Shown: in pieces, positions 44,641-53,571 of the stretch
Layout of the letters: every line of letters starts with the position of its first letter
How positions within the stretch are numbered: position 1 is the first letter of the stretch
NCBI GenBank assembly: GCA_018814305.1
Contig: JAHJAA010000057.1
Coordinates: 1-64,000 of the forward strand
From: Pseudomonadota bacterium
GTDB lineage: Bacteria > Desulfobacterota > Desulfobulbia > Desulfobulbales > JAGXFP01
Direction: 5' to 3'
DNA length: 64,000 nucleotides
Position numbers and translations under genes: made by a program
Notes under the pieces: generated by a model
What the model was told of the DNA's origin: nothing
The model's database searches: none
The model's input: only the letters and a program-made list of their open reading frames with translations

Positions 44641-47600
44641 CGGTTCTTTCTTCTGCCAGGATTTGTTGTTCTGCACCTTGAGCTCTGGTTGGCGGGTGGT
44701 GTAGGCCACGGAGGCATACCCTAGTTTTGTTTCCATGGCGGTGGAGAATCCCACCGAGGGCATGATGGTGAAATCCTTAGGCATTTCGATGTCCACCTCT
44801 CCCCGTTTGTCGAAATGGATGGTGAGTTGGACCGGGCATGGGCCATAGTTCTGCTGGATCAGTTTTTTTACCTCCTCCATCCGTTGCCGGCTGATCCGGT
44901 CGGCCCGCAGCAGGATTCGGGCCGATTCGGTGTAGCGCTGACAGGCCTCGTCAAGGGAGATGATCTCATCGGCAATGACCTTGGCGTCCTTGTCCTCTTC
45001 CTTTTCTGCCTTGCCCTGGATCACCAGGGGGTGATCCTCGACCAGCAGATGGGCGCATTCGGCAAATATCTTGGGAAAAACCACAATCTCGGCGGTGCCG
45101 GTGATATCCTCCAGGGTGATGAAAGACATCCGGTCGCCCTTCTTGCTCCTGATGTCTTTCCTGCTCCTGATCAGGCCGCCAACCCGGACTGCCCGGTTGT
45201 TGAATTCGCCAAGTTCGCCCAAATGTGAAGTGGTGACCATCTTCAATTCCAGCCGGTGACTGTCAAGGGGGTGGCCGGTCAAATAAAAACCCACGGTCTC
45301 TTTTTCATAGGTGAGGCGATCCTTTTCCGACCACTCGGGGATATCGGGGATGACAATGGCGGTTGACTTGACCATTTGCTCCTGGGGCAGTACTCCGAAC
45401 AGAGAAATCTGGCCGCTCAATTTGTCCCGTTGAGCCGATTGGGCCTGTTCCAGGGCCAGGTCGAGGATGGCGAAGAGTTGGGAGCGTTTGTGGCCGAATG
45501 AGTCAAAGACCCCGGCCTTGATCAGGCTTTCGATGACCCTTCGGTTGACCCGGCGGGAGTCGACCCGATTACAGAAATCCTCCATTGATTGGTACGGACC
45601 GTTCTCCTTTCTTTCCTCGATAACTGAATCGAGGGCGGCCCCGCCAACATTTTTTACCGCGGCCAGGCCGAAACGGATTCTTTCGTTGATAACAGTGAAA
45701 TCCTGGTCGCTTTCATTGATATCCGGGGGCAGCACTTCAATCTCGTGGTCCCGGCACTCGCTGATATAGAGCACCACCTTGTCGGTGTTGTTCATATCGC
45801 AGGAGAGCAGGGCCGCCATCAACTGGGCCTGATAATGGGCCTTGAGATAGGCGGTCTGGTAGGCAATCAGGGCATAGGCGGCGGAGTGGGATTTGTTGAA
45901 GCCATAGCCGGCGAATTTTGCCATCAGGTCGAAGATATTCTCCGCCTTGTCCAGGGGGACGTGGTTGGCCTCGGACCCCGCCATGAATTTGGTCTTCTCG
46001 GTGGCCATGACCTCGGGCTTTTTCTTGCCCATGGCCCGGCGCAGCATATCAGCGTCACCCAGGGAGTAATTGGCCAGGACATTGGCGATCTTCATGACCT
46101 GTTCCTGATAGACGATGACGCCGTAAGTCTCCTTGAGGATCGGCTCCAATTGGGGCAGAGGGTATTTGGCCACCATTCGACCATGCTTGGTGTTGACGAA
46201 GTCATCCACCATGCCGCTTTCCAGGGGACCGGGTCGGTAGAGGGCCACCAGGGCGATCAGATCGGTGAAGAGTTCTGGTTTCATCTTGGTCAAGAGGTCC
46301 CGCATGCCCGAACTTTCCAATTGAAAAACCCCCAGGGCATCACCCTTGCACAACAGGTTGAAGGTGGCGGTGTCATCCAGGGGAATCCTGCTGATATCAA
46401 GATTTTTTCCGAGGCCGGATTTGATCAATTTCACTGCCCGATTGATCACGGTCAGGGTTTTTAAGCCGAGGAAGTCAAACTTGATCAGACCGGTTTGTTC
46501 GGTGTGAACCATGTCGTACTGGGTCAGGACCTCGTCCTTGGATCCTCGCGCCATGGGCAGGTATTCGTACATGGGGCCCGGAGAGATCACGACCCCCGCC
46601 GCATGGGTGGAGGTGTGGCGGGGCAGACCCTCCAGGGCCATGGAGATCTCGAGCAAGCGGGCCACGGCAGGGTCGTGGGTCATGGCGTCTTTAAGCCGGG
46701 GTTCCTCCTCCAGGGCCTTGGGGATGGTGATTTTGAGTTGTTCCGGGACCAGCTTGGCAATCCGGTCCACATCGCCGTAAGGCATCCCCAGGGCTCGGCC
46801 CACATCGCGGATGACCCCCCGGGCCTTCATCGAACCATAGGTGATGATCTGGGCCACGTGGTCAGCGCCGCCGTATTTGTCCACCACATATTCGATCACC
46901 TCACCTCGCCGGTCCTGGCAGAAGTCAACGTCGAAGTCGGGCATGGATTTTCGCTCGATATTCAGGAACCGCTCAAAGATCAGCCCATAGGGAAGGGGGT
47001 CAAGATCGGTGATTTGCATGGAATAGGCCACCAGGCTACCGGCCCCGGAGCCCCGGCCCGGTCCCACCGGAATATCGTGGACCTTGGCCCAGTTGATGAA
47101 GTCAGCCACCACCAGGAAATACCCGGGGAAGCCCATTTTTTTAATAACCCCGATCTCCATCTCCAGCCGGTCGCGATAGGTTTTTTCGAGCTCCGGAGTA
47201 AATTCCCTGCTCTCTTTTATTACTTCCAGTCGTTTGTCAAAACCGGCCCGGGCCTCCCGGTCGAACATCGAATCCAGGGTTTCGCCCTCTTCCACCGGGT
47301 AGGCCGGAAAAAAATGTTCGCCAAAGGTCAGTTCCAGGTTGCAGCGCTCGGCAATTTTGACGGTGTTTTTGATGGCCTCGGGGCACCAGCTGAAGCTTTC
47401 TTTCATCTCCTTAGGGGATTTGAAGTAAAGCTGGTCGGTGGAAAACTGGAATCGCTTGGGGTCGTCCATGGTCCGTCCGGTCTGGATGCAAAGCAGCACC
47501 TCGTGGGCTTTGCTGTGCTCCCTGAGCAGATAATGGCAGTCGTTGGTGGCGACCAAGGGAACCCCGGTTTTTTCGGAAAGGGTGACCAGGGCGCGGTTGA

Positions 47601-48192
47601 CCTTGGTCTGGTCGTCAATCCCGTTTTCCTGGAGTTCCAGGTAGAGTCGATCATCGGTGAAGATTGCCTTGAGTTCGGCGAGCTTGCGTTCCGCGGCGGT
47701 TGGATTGTCATCCAGCAGGAGATGGGGTACCGTGCCATGGAGGCAGGCGGTGAGCGCGATCAGCCCTTCGTTGAATAAACCGAGTACTTCCATATCGATT
47801 CGAGGCTTATAATAAAATCCTTCCAACTGGGCGATGGAGGCGAGTCGCATCAGGTTGCGGTAGCCCTGAAGGTTCATGGCCAGGAGGACCAGGTGGTAGG
47901 CCGCGGTTCCGGCGGATTTGGCGTTTTTATTCCGGCGGTCCTCCGGGGCCACATAAAATTCACAACCGATGATTGGTTTGAGCCTGTTTTTTCTGGCCAG
48001 GTTATAAAACTCCAGGGCGCCATACATGGCCCCGTGGTCGGTGATGGTTACGGTGTCCATCCCGAACTCTTTGGCCTTGGCCATGAGGTCCTTGGGGCGG
48101 ATGGCGCCGTCCAGCAGGCTGTAGTGGGTATGGACGTGGAGGTGGACAAAGTCGGCGGGCGGCGGTGGGGGAGCCTGGTTTTCCTGGGTCAT
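44635..48192 (-). CDS. dnaE: DNA polymerase III alpha subunit
   Basis: The replicative polymerase, 1185 residues. PHP domain: FVHLHVHTHYSLLDGAIRP and TDHGAMYGALEFY. Palm: GPGRGSGAGSLVAYSMQITD and the catalytic PDFDVDFCQDRRGEVIEYV. Then fingers and Tail with the HhH region, an OB-fold near residues 985-1065 (VRVGGLIRSRKDIRSKKGDR), and a C-terminal segment. This length is usual for DnaE1 and is intact. The ATG at 48192 has only a weak AGG upstream. It is monocistronic or first with the nitroreductase, which follows after a repeat patch. Confidence 0.97.
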   Translation of the reverse strand: MTQENQAPPPPPADFVHLHVHTHYSLLDGAIRPKDLMAKAKEFGMDTVTITDHGAMYGALEFYNLARKNRLKPIIGCEFYVAPEDRRNKNAKSAGTAAYHLVLLAMNLQGYRNLMRLASIAQLEGFYYKPRIDMEVLGLFNEGLIALTACLHGTVPHLLLDDNPTAAERKLAELKAIFTDDRLYLELQENGIDDQTKVNRALVTLSEKTGVPLVATNDCHYLLREHSKAHEVLLCIQTGRTMDDPKRFQFSTDQLYFKSPKEMKESFSWCPEAIKNTVKIAERCNLELTFGEHFFPAYPVEEGETLDSMFDREARAGFDKRLEVIKESREFTPELEKTYRDRLEMEIGVIKKMGFPGYFLVVADFINWAKVHDIPVGPGRGSGAGSLVAYSMQITDLDPLPYGLIFERFLNIERKSMPDFDVDFCQDRRGEVIEYVVDKYGGADHVAQIITYGSMKARGVIRDVGRALGMPYGDVDRIAKLVPEQLKITIPKALEEEPRLKDAMTHDPAVARLLEISMALEGLPRHTSTHAAGVVISPGPMYEYLPMARGSKDEVLTQYDMVHTEQTGLIKFDFLGLKTLTVINRAVKLIKSGLGKNLDISRIPLDDTATFNLLCKGDALGVFQLESSGMRDLLTKMKPELFTDLIALVALYRPGPLESGMVDDFVNTKHGRMVAKYPLPQLEPILKETYGVIVYQEQVMKIANVLANYSLGDADMLRRAMGKKKPEVMATEKTKFMAGSEANHVPLDKAENIFDLMAKFAGYGFNKSHSAAYALIAYQTAYLKAHYQAQLMAALLSCDMNNTDKVVLYISECRDHEIEVLPPDINESDQDFTVINERIRFGLAAVKNVGGAALDSVIEERKENGPYQSMEDFCNRVDSRRVNRRVIESLIKAGVFDSFGHKRSQLFAILDLALEQAQSAQRDKLSGQISLFGVLPQEQMVKSTAIVIPDIPEWSEKDRLTYEKETVGFYLTGHPLDSHRLELKMVTTSHLGELGEFNNRAVRVGGLIRSRKDIRSKKGDRMSFITLEDITGTAEIVVFPKIFAECAHLLVEDHPLVIQGKAEKEEDKDAKVIADEIISLDEACQRYTESARILLRADRISRQRMEEVKKLIQQNYGPCPVQLTIHFDKRGEVDIEMPKDFTIMPSVGFSTAMETKLGYASVAYTTRQPELKVQNNKSWQKKEPV

Positions 48193-48430
48193 ATTCGAAC
48201 CTGTATCGCGGAGGTGTTATTTGAGGGTTGGGGAGAGGGGACAAGCCCAAAATATAGCATTCCCGGTTCCGGATGAACAGGGGGAAAATAGGGTGGTTGG
48301 TGCTGGCCGAGGCGGTGAAAAAAATTAACCCGGTAATTCCGGTTGGTTGTCATTGTTGAAGATGAAAAAAAACTTTTCTTAAGGCCTCCGATGATTCTGC
48401 GGGAGAGGCGATGATGAGGAGCATCTAATT

Positions 48431-48952
48431 ATGAAAGACCCGGCAGCGGAACAGGTGGCCATTGTCGATGGCAATAATCAGGAGATCGGGGTGGCTTCGC
48501 GGGGTGAGATGCGGCGGGATCGTCTCCGGCACCGGGCGAGTTTTATCCTGGTTTTTAACGATGCAGGCGAGATGTTCGTGATGAAGCGGACACTGGGGAA
48601 GGATCTATATCCCGGGCTTTGGGAGGTGGCGGCCGGCGGGGTGGTTCTGGACGGGGAGTCTTTCGAAGAATCGGCTCGGCGCGAATTGGCCGAAGAGTTG
48701 GGGATTCTCGCCGAACTCACCTTTTATTTTGATTTCTTTTATGAAGATGAGCGCAATCGGGTCTTCGGGCGGATCTTTATAGCGCTCCACAACGGCCCTT
48801 TCACCCTCCAACCGGAGGAGGTGGCCGACGGAATGTTTCTAGGCCCGGCTGAGGTGGTCACCTACCTGGGAGAAAAGCAACTCACCCCCGATTCCCTGCC
48901 CATTCTTAAACGAATCATCCAGGATGGGATGGGGAGTACATTGAATCGGTGA
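48431..48952 (+). CDS. Nudix hydrolase
   Basis: A 173-residue Nudix protein. The Nudix box is GGVVLDGESFEESARRELAE followed by ELG, matching GX5EX7REUXEEXGU; nearby YPGLWEVAA is typical of the IDI/isopentenyl-like and Nudix 'NUDIX-type' hydrolases with MKRTLGKDLYPG. It should cleave a nucleoside-diphosphate-linked substrate; which is unknown. The ATG follows GAGGAGC by 9 bases. It is divergent from dnaE (238 bases between starts) and convergent with the 734-residue unknown. Confidence 0.88.
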   Translation: MKDPAAEQVAIVDGNNQEIGVASRGEMRRDRLRHRASFILVFNDAGEMFVMKRTLGKDLYPGLWEVAAGGVVLDGESFEESARRELAEELGILAELTFYFDFFYEDERNRVFGRIFIALHNGPFTLQPEEVADGMFLGPAEVVTYLGEKQLTPDSLPILKRIIQDGMGSTLNR

Positions 48953-49054
48953 TGTCAGGGAAAAGTGATAAAGAAAGAAAAGTGCCTAAAGTTGCGGTGG
49001 TTACGATCGGATGTTAACTGTCCTGCTTTTCACGCATCACCCGATATCCCTCTC

Positions 49055-49105
49055 CCAACCAATCAAACCAATTCAATAAATCAAACCAATCAAACAGTCT
49101 TTAAA
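49055..49105. repeat. Degenerate nonamer repeats (ACCAATCAA) at a stop codon
   Basis: Units AACCAATCA, AACCAATTCA, ATAAATCAA, ACCAATCAA lie next to the stop (49106-49108) of the minus-strand 734-residue gene, transcriptionally downstream of it. In the minus direction the units are TTGATTGGT-like. Confidence 0.65.
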
Positions 49106-51310
49106 TCATGGAATCAAAATCCTCTCAATCACCCTCTTTACATATTCGCCTTGAGCCGGGTTTTGCAGGAGGTTGATAAAGGCCGCTTCCTGGGCGGCGA
49201 TCTCGTCAAAAAGAGTGTTGGTATCGGGGGCTTCGAATCTTCTGAGACTGCGGGCAGAGACCTGGAGTAATTGGAGCGAGTACCGGAGGTCTTCGGGATT
49301 TTTCATGGTCTGATAATACGAGGCATGGGGGTTGCCAAATTCCTTGACCATGCCGTGGACCAGGGCCAGTGAGGCCTTGCCCCCGATCAACCCCAGGAAG
49401 ATAACCAGTTCGCGGAGCAGGAACAGCAGGAAACGAGGTTGCATCTCGTCCGGTGGGTGGGTTGCCTCAGCCACTGATTTTATCAATATCTCGGTCAGGT
49501 GCCGCACCTTACCGGTGACCCGCTCGTGGTTTTTGTCAAAATACTCCAGGGCGTGCTTGACCATGGCCTGGTTGAGGCCCTTCTTTACCTGGAGGACTTC
49601 CTCCGGGGTCAGCTCGATATTACTTCGTTTCTCTCGATTGGACCGGCGGAGCAGGATATTGGCCAAAATCAGGCCGTTCCGATCGGAATACTTGATGGTG
49701 GTAAAATGACCAAAAATATCCTTGAGCAGAATCTGCAGGGCATCCTGGGGTTGTTGGAGTCTATCGACCAATAACTGTAATGAGTTGAGAAAGGAGACTC
49801 GGTCGACCCTTTGATCCAATTCCTTCAGGTAATGCCAGAGAAATTCGAACACTTTGCTTTCGTACTTGACGAATTCCGGGATATTCTTCTCAAAGAAAAT
49901 TCGGCGAAAGCGACCATGGTCGTCAAAACAGGCCTGCAACAGTTCGATCAGGTGGGAGGCCTCCAATGGGGAAATTTTAAAGTTACGGGCGATGACCGAA
50001 AAATCTTCGGCATCGAATTGAACATTTTTTCCGGTAATGGCCTGGACTTTCTTTTTGGTGGTGGATCGTTGCTTGAAAAAACTGAGCAATCCCATGATCT
50101 TTTCATGGAGAGACCAACTGCTTTGTTTACCGTCTTGGTTGACCGTGCTGATCTTGCCATCCACGATGGACATGGAGTCGAACACCTCGTCGGATACCTG
50201 GTCCAATCCCTCCTCAATGTTCTTGAGGGCCTCCGTTTCGATCGCCTCGGAGGATTTGCTCAGCCCGGCGAATTCAAGGAATTCGGTGGCCAGGGAGAGA
50301 CGTTTACTCATGACATCGGTCCGAATGTCGCCATACCCGGAGCTGTTGATGGATTCAAGAACCTCCGAGGCCATTTTGGGATTACTGCCGTATTTGGCGA
50401 GAACCAGACGGGATACCTGGACAGCCTCTTCTTTTTTCTCGGGGTCGGCCCCGCTTTTCTGGGTCAACCATTGAACGTTGTTAACCTCGATGGGCATTTT
50501 TTTCAGCTGTTCCCGATAGCGCTTGGTCGCCAGGATGACATCGTAGACCGTGGTGAACCGATTCATCTCCGGGGGCGGGTTCGGTCCCAGCATGACCAGT
50601 TTTATTTTGTTGACCAGATTCTGGAGGGCGGCCGGTTGGACCCCGTTGATCGCGGCCAGCACGGTCAGGTTAAGGTTGGGTTGATCATATTCGTCATAAA
50701 CCAGGAAGCGCTCCTTCTCCACGCCTTTGTTGTGGAAATGGACCAGATGATTGATGCAGTCATTGATCTTTTGGTAATCCTGTTCTTCTTTGCCGCCGAA
50801 ATCGATGACAAAGTTGAAGATATTCATCACGCTCAGAGTTTTGAAGGCCTCGATCAATTGGCCGTGGATGGCCTTTCCCTTGATCGGCTCCCTTTTTTCA
50901 ACGACTGCAACCATATTGTAATCGAGGATCAGGTTGCCCATCGACAACTCGTAGTCATAGGTCTCGGAGCCGATTTCGTCGGAGGCGCAGTGTTTCCCCC
51001 GTAAACGGCAGGTTATCTTGCCGTCGAACGCTTTGTATTCGGTGATTTTTTGGAGAATGTTGATCAGGGTTCTGATCTTCTGTTCGTTTTCCTTGGCCAG
51101 GCTGGCAAAAAGGCTGTTGGAGAGTGTCCCGGCGAAAATGCAGGTGGAGCGGGCGAGGAGCAAACGATAATAGTCGAGGAGTTGCTCTTCCTGTTTAATG
51201 AGATTGATTAATCCTGAGTTTCTCTCGAGGGCTCGGTCAGAGGCGTCAATCCCGGCAAACTGCCGATAGAGTTCTTGAGCTGTTCCGTCAAGTTGGAAGT
51301 TGTCGTTCAT
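49106..51310 (-). CDS. Large hypothetical protein, mostly helical
   Basis: A 734-residue cytoplasmic protein that I do not recognise. The ATG at 51310 follows GGAGGGGGG, a strong ribosome site. The sequence is helix-rich, with LIKQEEQLLDYYRLLLARS near the N-terminus, a region with the Cys-containing KITCRLRGKHCASDEIG near 110, a long middle part and ending AAFINLLQNPAQGEYVKRVI. There is no signal peptide, TM segment or nucleotide-binding motif. It is not adjacent to any related gene: the Nudix gene is convergent, the WYL regulator divergent with 526 bases between. I cannot assign a function. Confidence 0.75.
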   Translation of the reverse strand: MNDNFQLDGTAQELYRQFAGIDASDRALERNSGLINLIKQEEQLLDYYRLLLARSTCIFAGTLSNSLFASLAKENEQKIRTLINILQKITEYKAFDGKITCRLRGKHCASDEIGSETYDYELSMGNLILDYNMVAVVEKREPIKGKAIHGQLIEAFKTLSVMNIFNFVIDFGGKEEQDYQKINDCINHLVHFHNKGVEKERFLVYDEYDQPNLNLTVLAAINGVQPAALQNLVNKIKLVMLGPNPPPEMNRFTTVYDVILATKRYREQLKKMPIEVNNVQWLTQKSGADPEKKEEAVQVSRLVLAKYGSNPKMASEVLESINSSGYGDIRTDVMSKRLSLATEFLEFAGLSKSSEAIETEALKNIEEGLDQVSDEVFDSMSIVDGKISTVNQDGKQSSWSLHEKIMGLLSFFKQRSTTKKKVQAITGKNVQFDAEDFSVIARNFKISPLEASHLIELLQACFDDHGRFRRIFFEKNIPEFVKYESKVFEFLWHYLKELDQRVDRVSFLNSLQLLVDRLQQPQDALQILLKDIFGHFTTIKYSDRNGLILANILLRRSNREKRSNIELTPEEVLQVKKGLNQAMVKHALEYFDKNHERVTGKVRHLTEILIKSVAEATHPPDEMQPRFLLFLLRELVIFLGLIGGKASLALVHGMVKEFGNPHASYYQTMKNPEDLRYSLQLLQVSARSLRRFEAPDTNTLFDEIAAQEAAFINLLQNPAQGEYVKRVIERILIP

Positions 51311-51600
51311 GTCCCCCCTCCGAGTATTGAGCGATGCACGTGATTCCTTAATCATACTAGCAGAATTTTTTGTACCGATGCGAGCAAAAGTATAATTCTT
51401 GGCAAGAATATCATTACCATTTCTTGAATGATTGGTTGACGGGGAAGATAGGGTTGGGCAGGTGCCGTGCTGTGAAGAATTTGCACTTTAATGTTACCTG
51501 GGCCAGGCTACAAGGTGACAGCCTTGGAATGGTCAGGTCAGGGGGTAGATGAGTTGCTTGGGATGAATCGAGCCGTTTTTCTCATGAAGTAATTTTGGGT
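51311..51600. other. Gene-free stretch upstream of the 734-residue gene
   Basis: About 290 bases with no convincing reading frame or ribosome site. It must hold the promoter of the minus-strand large hypothetical gene. No terminator, tRNA or repeat seen. Confidence 0.4.
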
Positions 51601-51798
51601 TCATTCGCAGAATCTGTGGGTGGCTGGTAGTGCTGGTAGATACGCCAAGCGTATGACCGCCAATTTTACAACCTCAAAGTTCTTGAATTCGTAGGCTTTC
51701 GCACGGACTTTCTCTCTGCCCTTATCCGCTAAACGAATGGATTCGTTTCCGAAAACCTGAAAAAAATGGGATCTTTGGGCTCGGTAAGGTATTTTTCG
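51601..51798 (-). pseudogene. Remnant of an unidentified gene upstream of the WYL regulator
   Basis: A minus-strand frame of about 66 codons that ends with TGA (51601-51603) and lacks any ATG, GTG or useful TTG start. Its translation is protein-like: SHFFQVFGNESIRLADKGRE then KVRAKAYEFKNFEVVKLAVI and a final HRFCE. It begins just after an in-frame stop. The Lys/Val/Glu-rich text has the look of a conserved protein piece rather than random sequence. No family recognised. Confidence 0.35.
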
Positions 51799-51836
51799 TC
51801 AGGGAGTGATCCGGTTCAGCAACCTGCGAGGTGAAT

Positions 51837-52772
51837 ATGGCCCAACTTGAAAGAATCTATTGGTTGTACCGGCAGTTGAAGGAAGACGCCTATCCCGGTA
51901 GTGCTGCGTTCAGGCAGCGTTTTATCGCCACCGACAAGACTATGAAACGAGATCTCGCGGTACTCCGGGATATTTTCGGGGCCCGGATTATCTATAATCG
52001 GCGCCACAAGGGGTATCAGCTCACCGATCGGAATTTTGAATTACCCTCTTTTTGGTTCAAGCGGGAACAATTGCTTCTTTTGAATTGGTTGTGTCGCCAA
52101 TTGGGCCGGATTACCGGTGGCAACGGCGGAGCCGCTGAACTGACCGCGCGAATCACCGGCCTGCTCTCCCTCCAGAACGGACCTCAGGCGGAAAATATCT
52201 TCTCCTTTGAATTCATCGAGATCAAACAGGTCTCCCAGGTCATCGACGCCTTGGTCGAGGCCCTGCTGGCCCGCCGCACCGTTCGTTTTACCTATCGTTC
52301 CTTAGGGGATGCCGGCGATTCATCCCGGGAGGTAGAACCCTACCGGCTCCATAACTGTATGGGCAACTGGTATCTGGTCGGCTATTGCCTGCTGCGTAAG
52401 GCTCCCCGGATTTTCCAGATCAACCGGATTCATGACCTCTCCCTCGGCACCCGTCCTTTCATCAAAGAACGTTTTGATGTGGAGATCTTTCTCGGCGAAC
52501 CCTTCGGAATTTTCAAAGGGAAAGCCGCAAACCGGGTCCGGCTGCTGTTTGATTCGTTTGCAGCAGCCATCATCCGCGAGGAGTTCTGGCATCCCAATCA
52601 GAACATCGAAGAAACTCCCGACGGACTTATCCTGACCCTGCCGGTGGCGAATTTCACCGAAATCAAGATGAAGGTTCTGAAATACGGCCGCCATGTAAAG
52701 GTGTTGGAACCCCAGGAATTACAAGACATGATTGTCGAAGAGGCCAGATTGATTCAGAAAAGATATAAATAA
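51837..52772 (+). CDS. WYL-domain transcriptional regulator
   Basis: A 311-residue regulator. N-terminal winged-helix part: RIYWLYRQLKEDAYPGSAAF, with KTMKRDLAVLRDIFGARIIY. The WYL domain begins near residue 135 (ALLARRTVRFTYRSLGDAG) and has NWYLVGYCLLRKAPRIFQIN, the tyrosine/leucine signature, then a C-terminal WCX part. WYL proteins bind nucleotides or nucleic acids and often control phage-defence and CRISPR genes. The ATG at 51837 follows GAGGTG; a GTG two codons earlier is open. It starts the group WYL, four-helix, SWIM ahead of the cas operon. That it regulates them is inference. Confidence 0.88.
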   Translation: MAQLERIYWLYRQLKEDAYPGSAAFRQRFIATDKTMKRDLAVLRDIFGARIIYNRRHKGYQLTDRNFELPSFWFKREQLLLLNWLCRQLGRITGGNGGAAELTARITGLLSLQNGPQAENIFSFEFIEIKQVSQVIDALVEALLARRTVRFTYRSLGDAGDSSREVEPYRLHNCMGNWYLVGYCLLRKAPRIFQINRIHDLSLGTRPFIKERFDVEIFLGEPFGIFKGKAANRVRLLFDSFAAAIIREEFWHPNQNIEETPDGLILTLPVANFTEIKMKVLKYGRHVKVLEPQELQDMIVEEARLIQKRYK

Positions 52773-52808
52773 CGGTTCAAACGGTTCAAGCGGTTCTTTT
52801 ATAAACGG
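52772..52808. repeat. Short nonamer repeat patch after the WYL gene
   Basis: AACGGTTCA, AACGGTTCA, AGCGGTTCT, TTTATAAACGG: starts in the last base of the WYL stop codon (TAA at 52770-52772) and ends just before GGAGAAG, the ribosome site of the next gene. GGTTCTTTTATAAACGG also appears inverted at 44567-44592. Confidence 0.7.
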
Positions 52809-52817
52809 AGAAGATAA

Positions 52818-53267
52818 ATGTCGGTCAAGAACTTTGAAGATCTTGAGATCTGGAAACAGGCCAGGGCGTTGACGAATCAGATCTACAAAATTTCCACCAC
52901 CGGTGGCCTTGCCCGGGACTATGGCCTCCGCGATCAGATCCGGCGAGCCAGTGTTTCGGTCATGTCCAATATTGCCGAAGGTTTTGAACGGGGAGGCAAC
53001 CAAGAGCTTATGCAATATCTTGCCATCGCCAAAGGCTCCTGTGGTGAAGTACGTTGTCAGCTCTATGTGGCGCAGGATCAGGAGTATATCGAACGCCACC
53101 AGGCAACAGATCTCATCGACCGTCACCGGAAACTGTCGATCATGATCTTTAATTTCATGGAGTATTTAAAAACCAGCAAAATGAAAGGGCATAAATATAA
53201 ACCCCCGCAAGTGGATAAGGATATGGAAGAGTTTGATGCCATACTGCAAAGCTACCTAAAAAAATAG
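52818..53267 (+). CDS. Four-helix-bundle (23S rRNA IVP-like) protein
   Basis: A 149-residue protein of the S23/23S rRNA-intervening-sequence four-helix-bundle family. It begins [20 protein letters not shown], then [20 protein letters not shown] and [20 protein letters not shown], the family core, and [16 protein letters not shown]. These proteins are pentameric helical bundles; functions are unclear. They appear both within rRNA insertions and as stand-alone genes near diversity-generating and mobile regions. ATG follows CGGAGAAG. It lies between two nonamer repeat arrays. Confidence 0.9.
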   Translation: MSVKNFEDLEIWKQARALTNQIYKISTTGGLARDYGLRDQIRRASVSVMSNIAEGFERGGNQELMQYLAIAKGSCGEVRCQLYVAQDQEYIERHQATDLIDRHRKLSIMIFNFMEYLKTSKMKGHKYKPPQVDKDMEEFDAILQSYLKK

Positions 53268-53268
53268 C

Positions 53269-53557
53269 CGGTTCAAACGGTTCAAGCAGTTCAAGCAGTT
53301 CAAACGGTTCAAGCAGTTCAAGCGGTTCAAACGGTTCAAACGGTTTAAGCGGTTTAAGCGGTTTAAACGGTTTAAATGGTTCAAACGGTTCAAACGGTTC
53401 AATCGGTTCAAATGGTTCAAACGGTTCAAGCAGTTCAAATGGTTTAAGCGGTTCAAGCAGTTCAAACGGTTTAAGCGGTTTAAACGGTTCAATCGGTTCA
53501 ATCGGTTCAATCGGCTCAATCGGCTCAAACGGCTTGAACGGCTTGAACGGCTTAACG
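53269..53557. repeat. Long degenerate nonamer tandem array (about 32 units)
   Basis: Nine-base units GGTTCAAAC, GGTTCAAGC, AGTTCAAGC, GGTTTAAGC, GGTTTAAAC, GGTTCAATC, GGCTCAATC and GGCTTGAAC repeat in perfect 9-base register for about 289 bases. The array starts 2 bases after the stop codon of the four-helix-bundle gene and ends 15 bases before the SWIM gene. The minus-strand frame is open because the unit is a multiple of three (reading Leu-Asn-Arg repeatedly), but there is no sign it is translated. Units in the right-hand third are enriched for GGCTC/GGCTTG, as if the array grew from one end. Confidence 0.92.
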
Positions 53558-53571
53558 AAAAAGGAATGATT

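Noticed and set aside
46495-47778. 427-residue plus-strand open frame opposite dnaE
   Set aside because: Antisense shadow of dnaE, which is certain.
49811-51004. 397-residue plus-strand open frame opposite the large hypothetical gene
   Set aside because: Antisense shadow of a gene with a much better ribosome site and coding pattern; text has no domain features.
53269-53557. CRISPR array
   Set aside because: Units are only 9 bases with no spacers; the array of the type I-E system is expected to the right of the window, beyond cas1-cas2.
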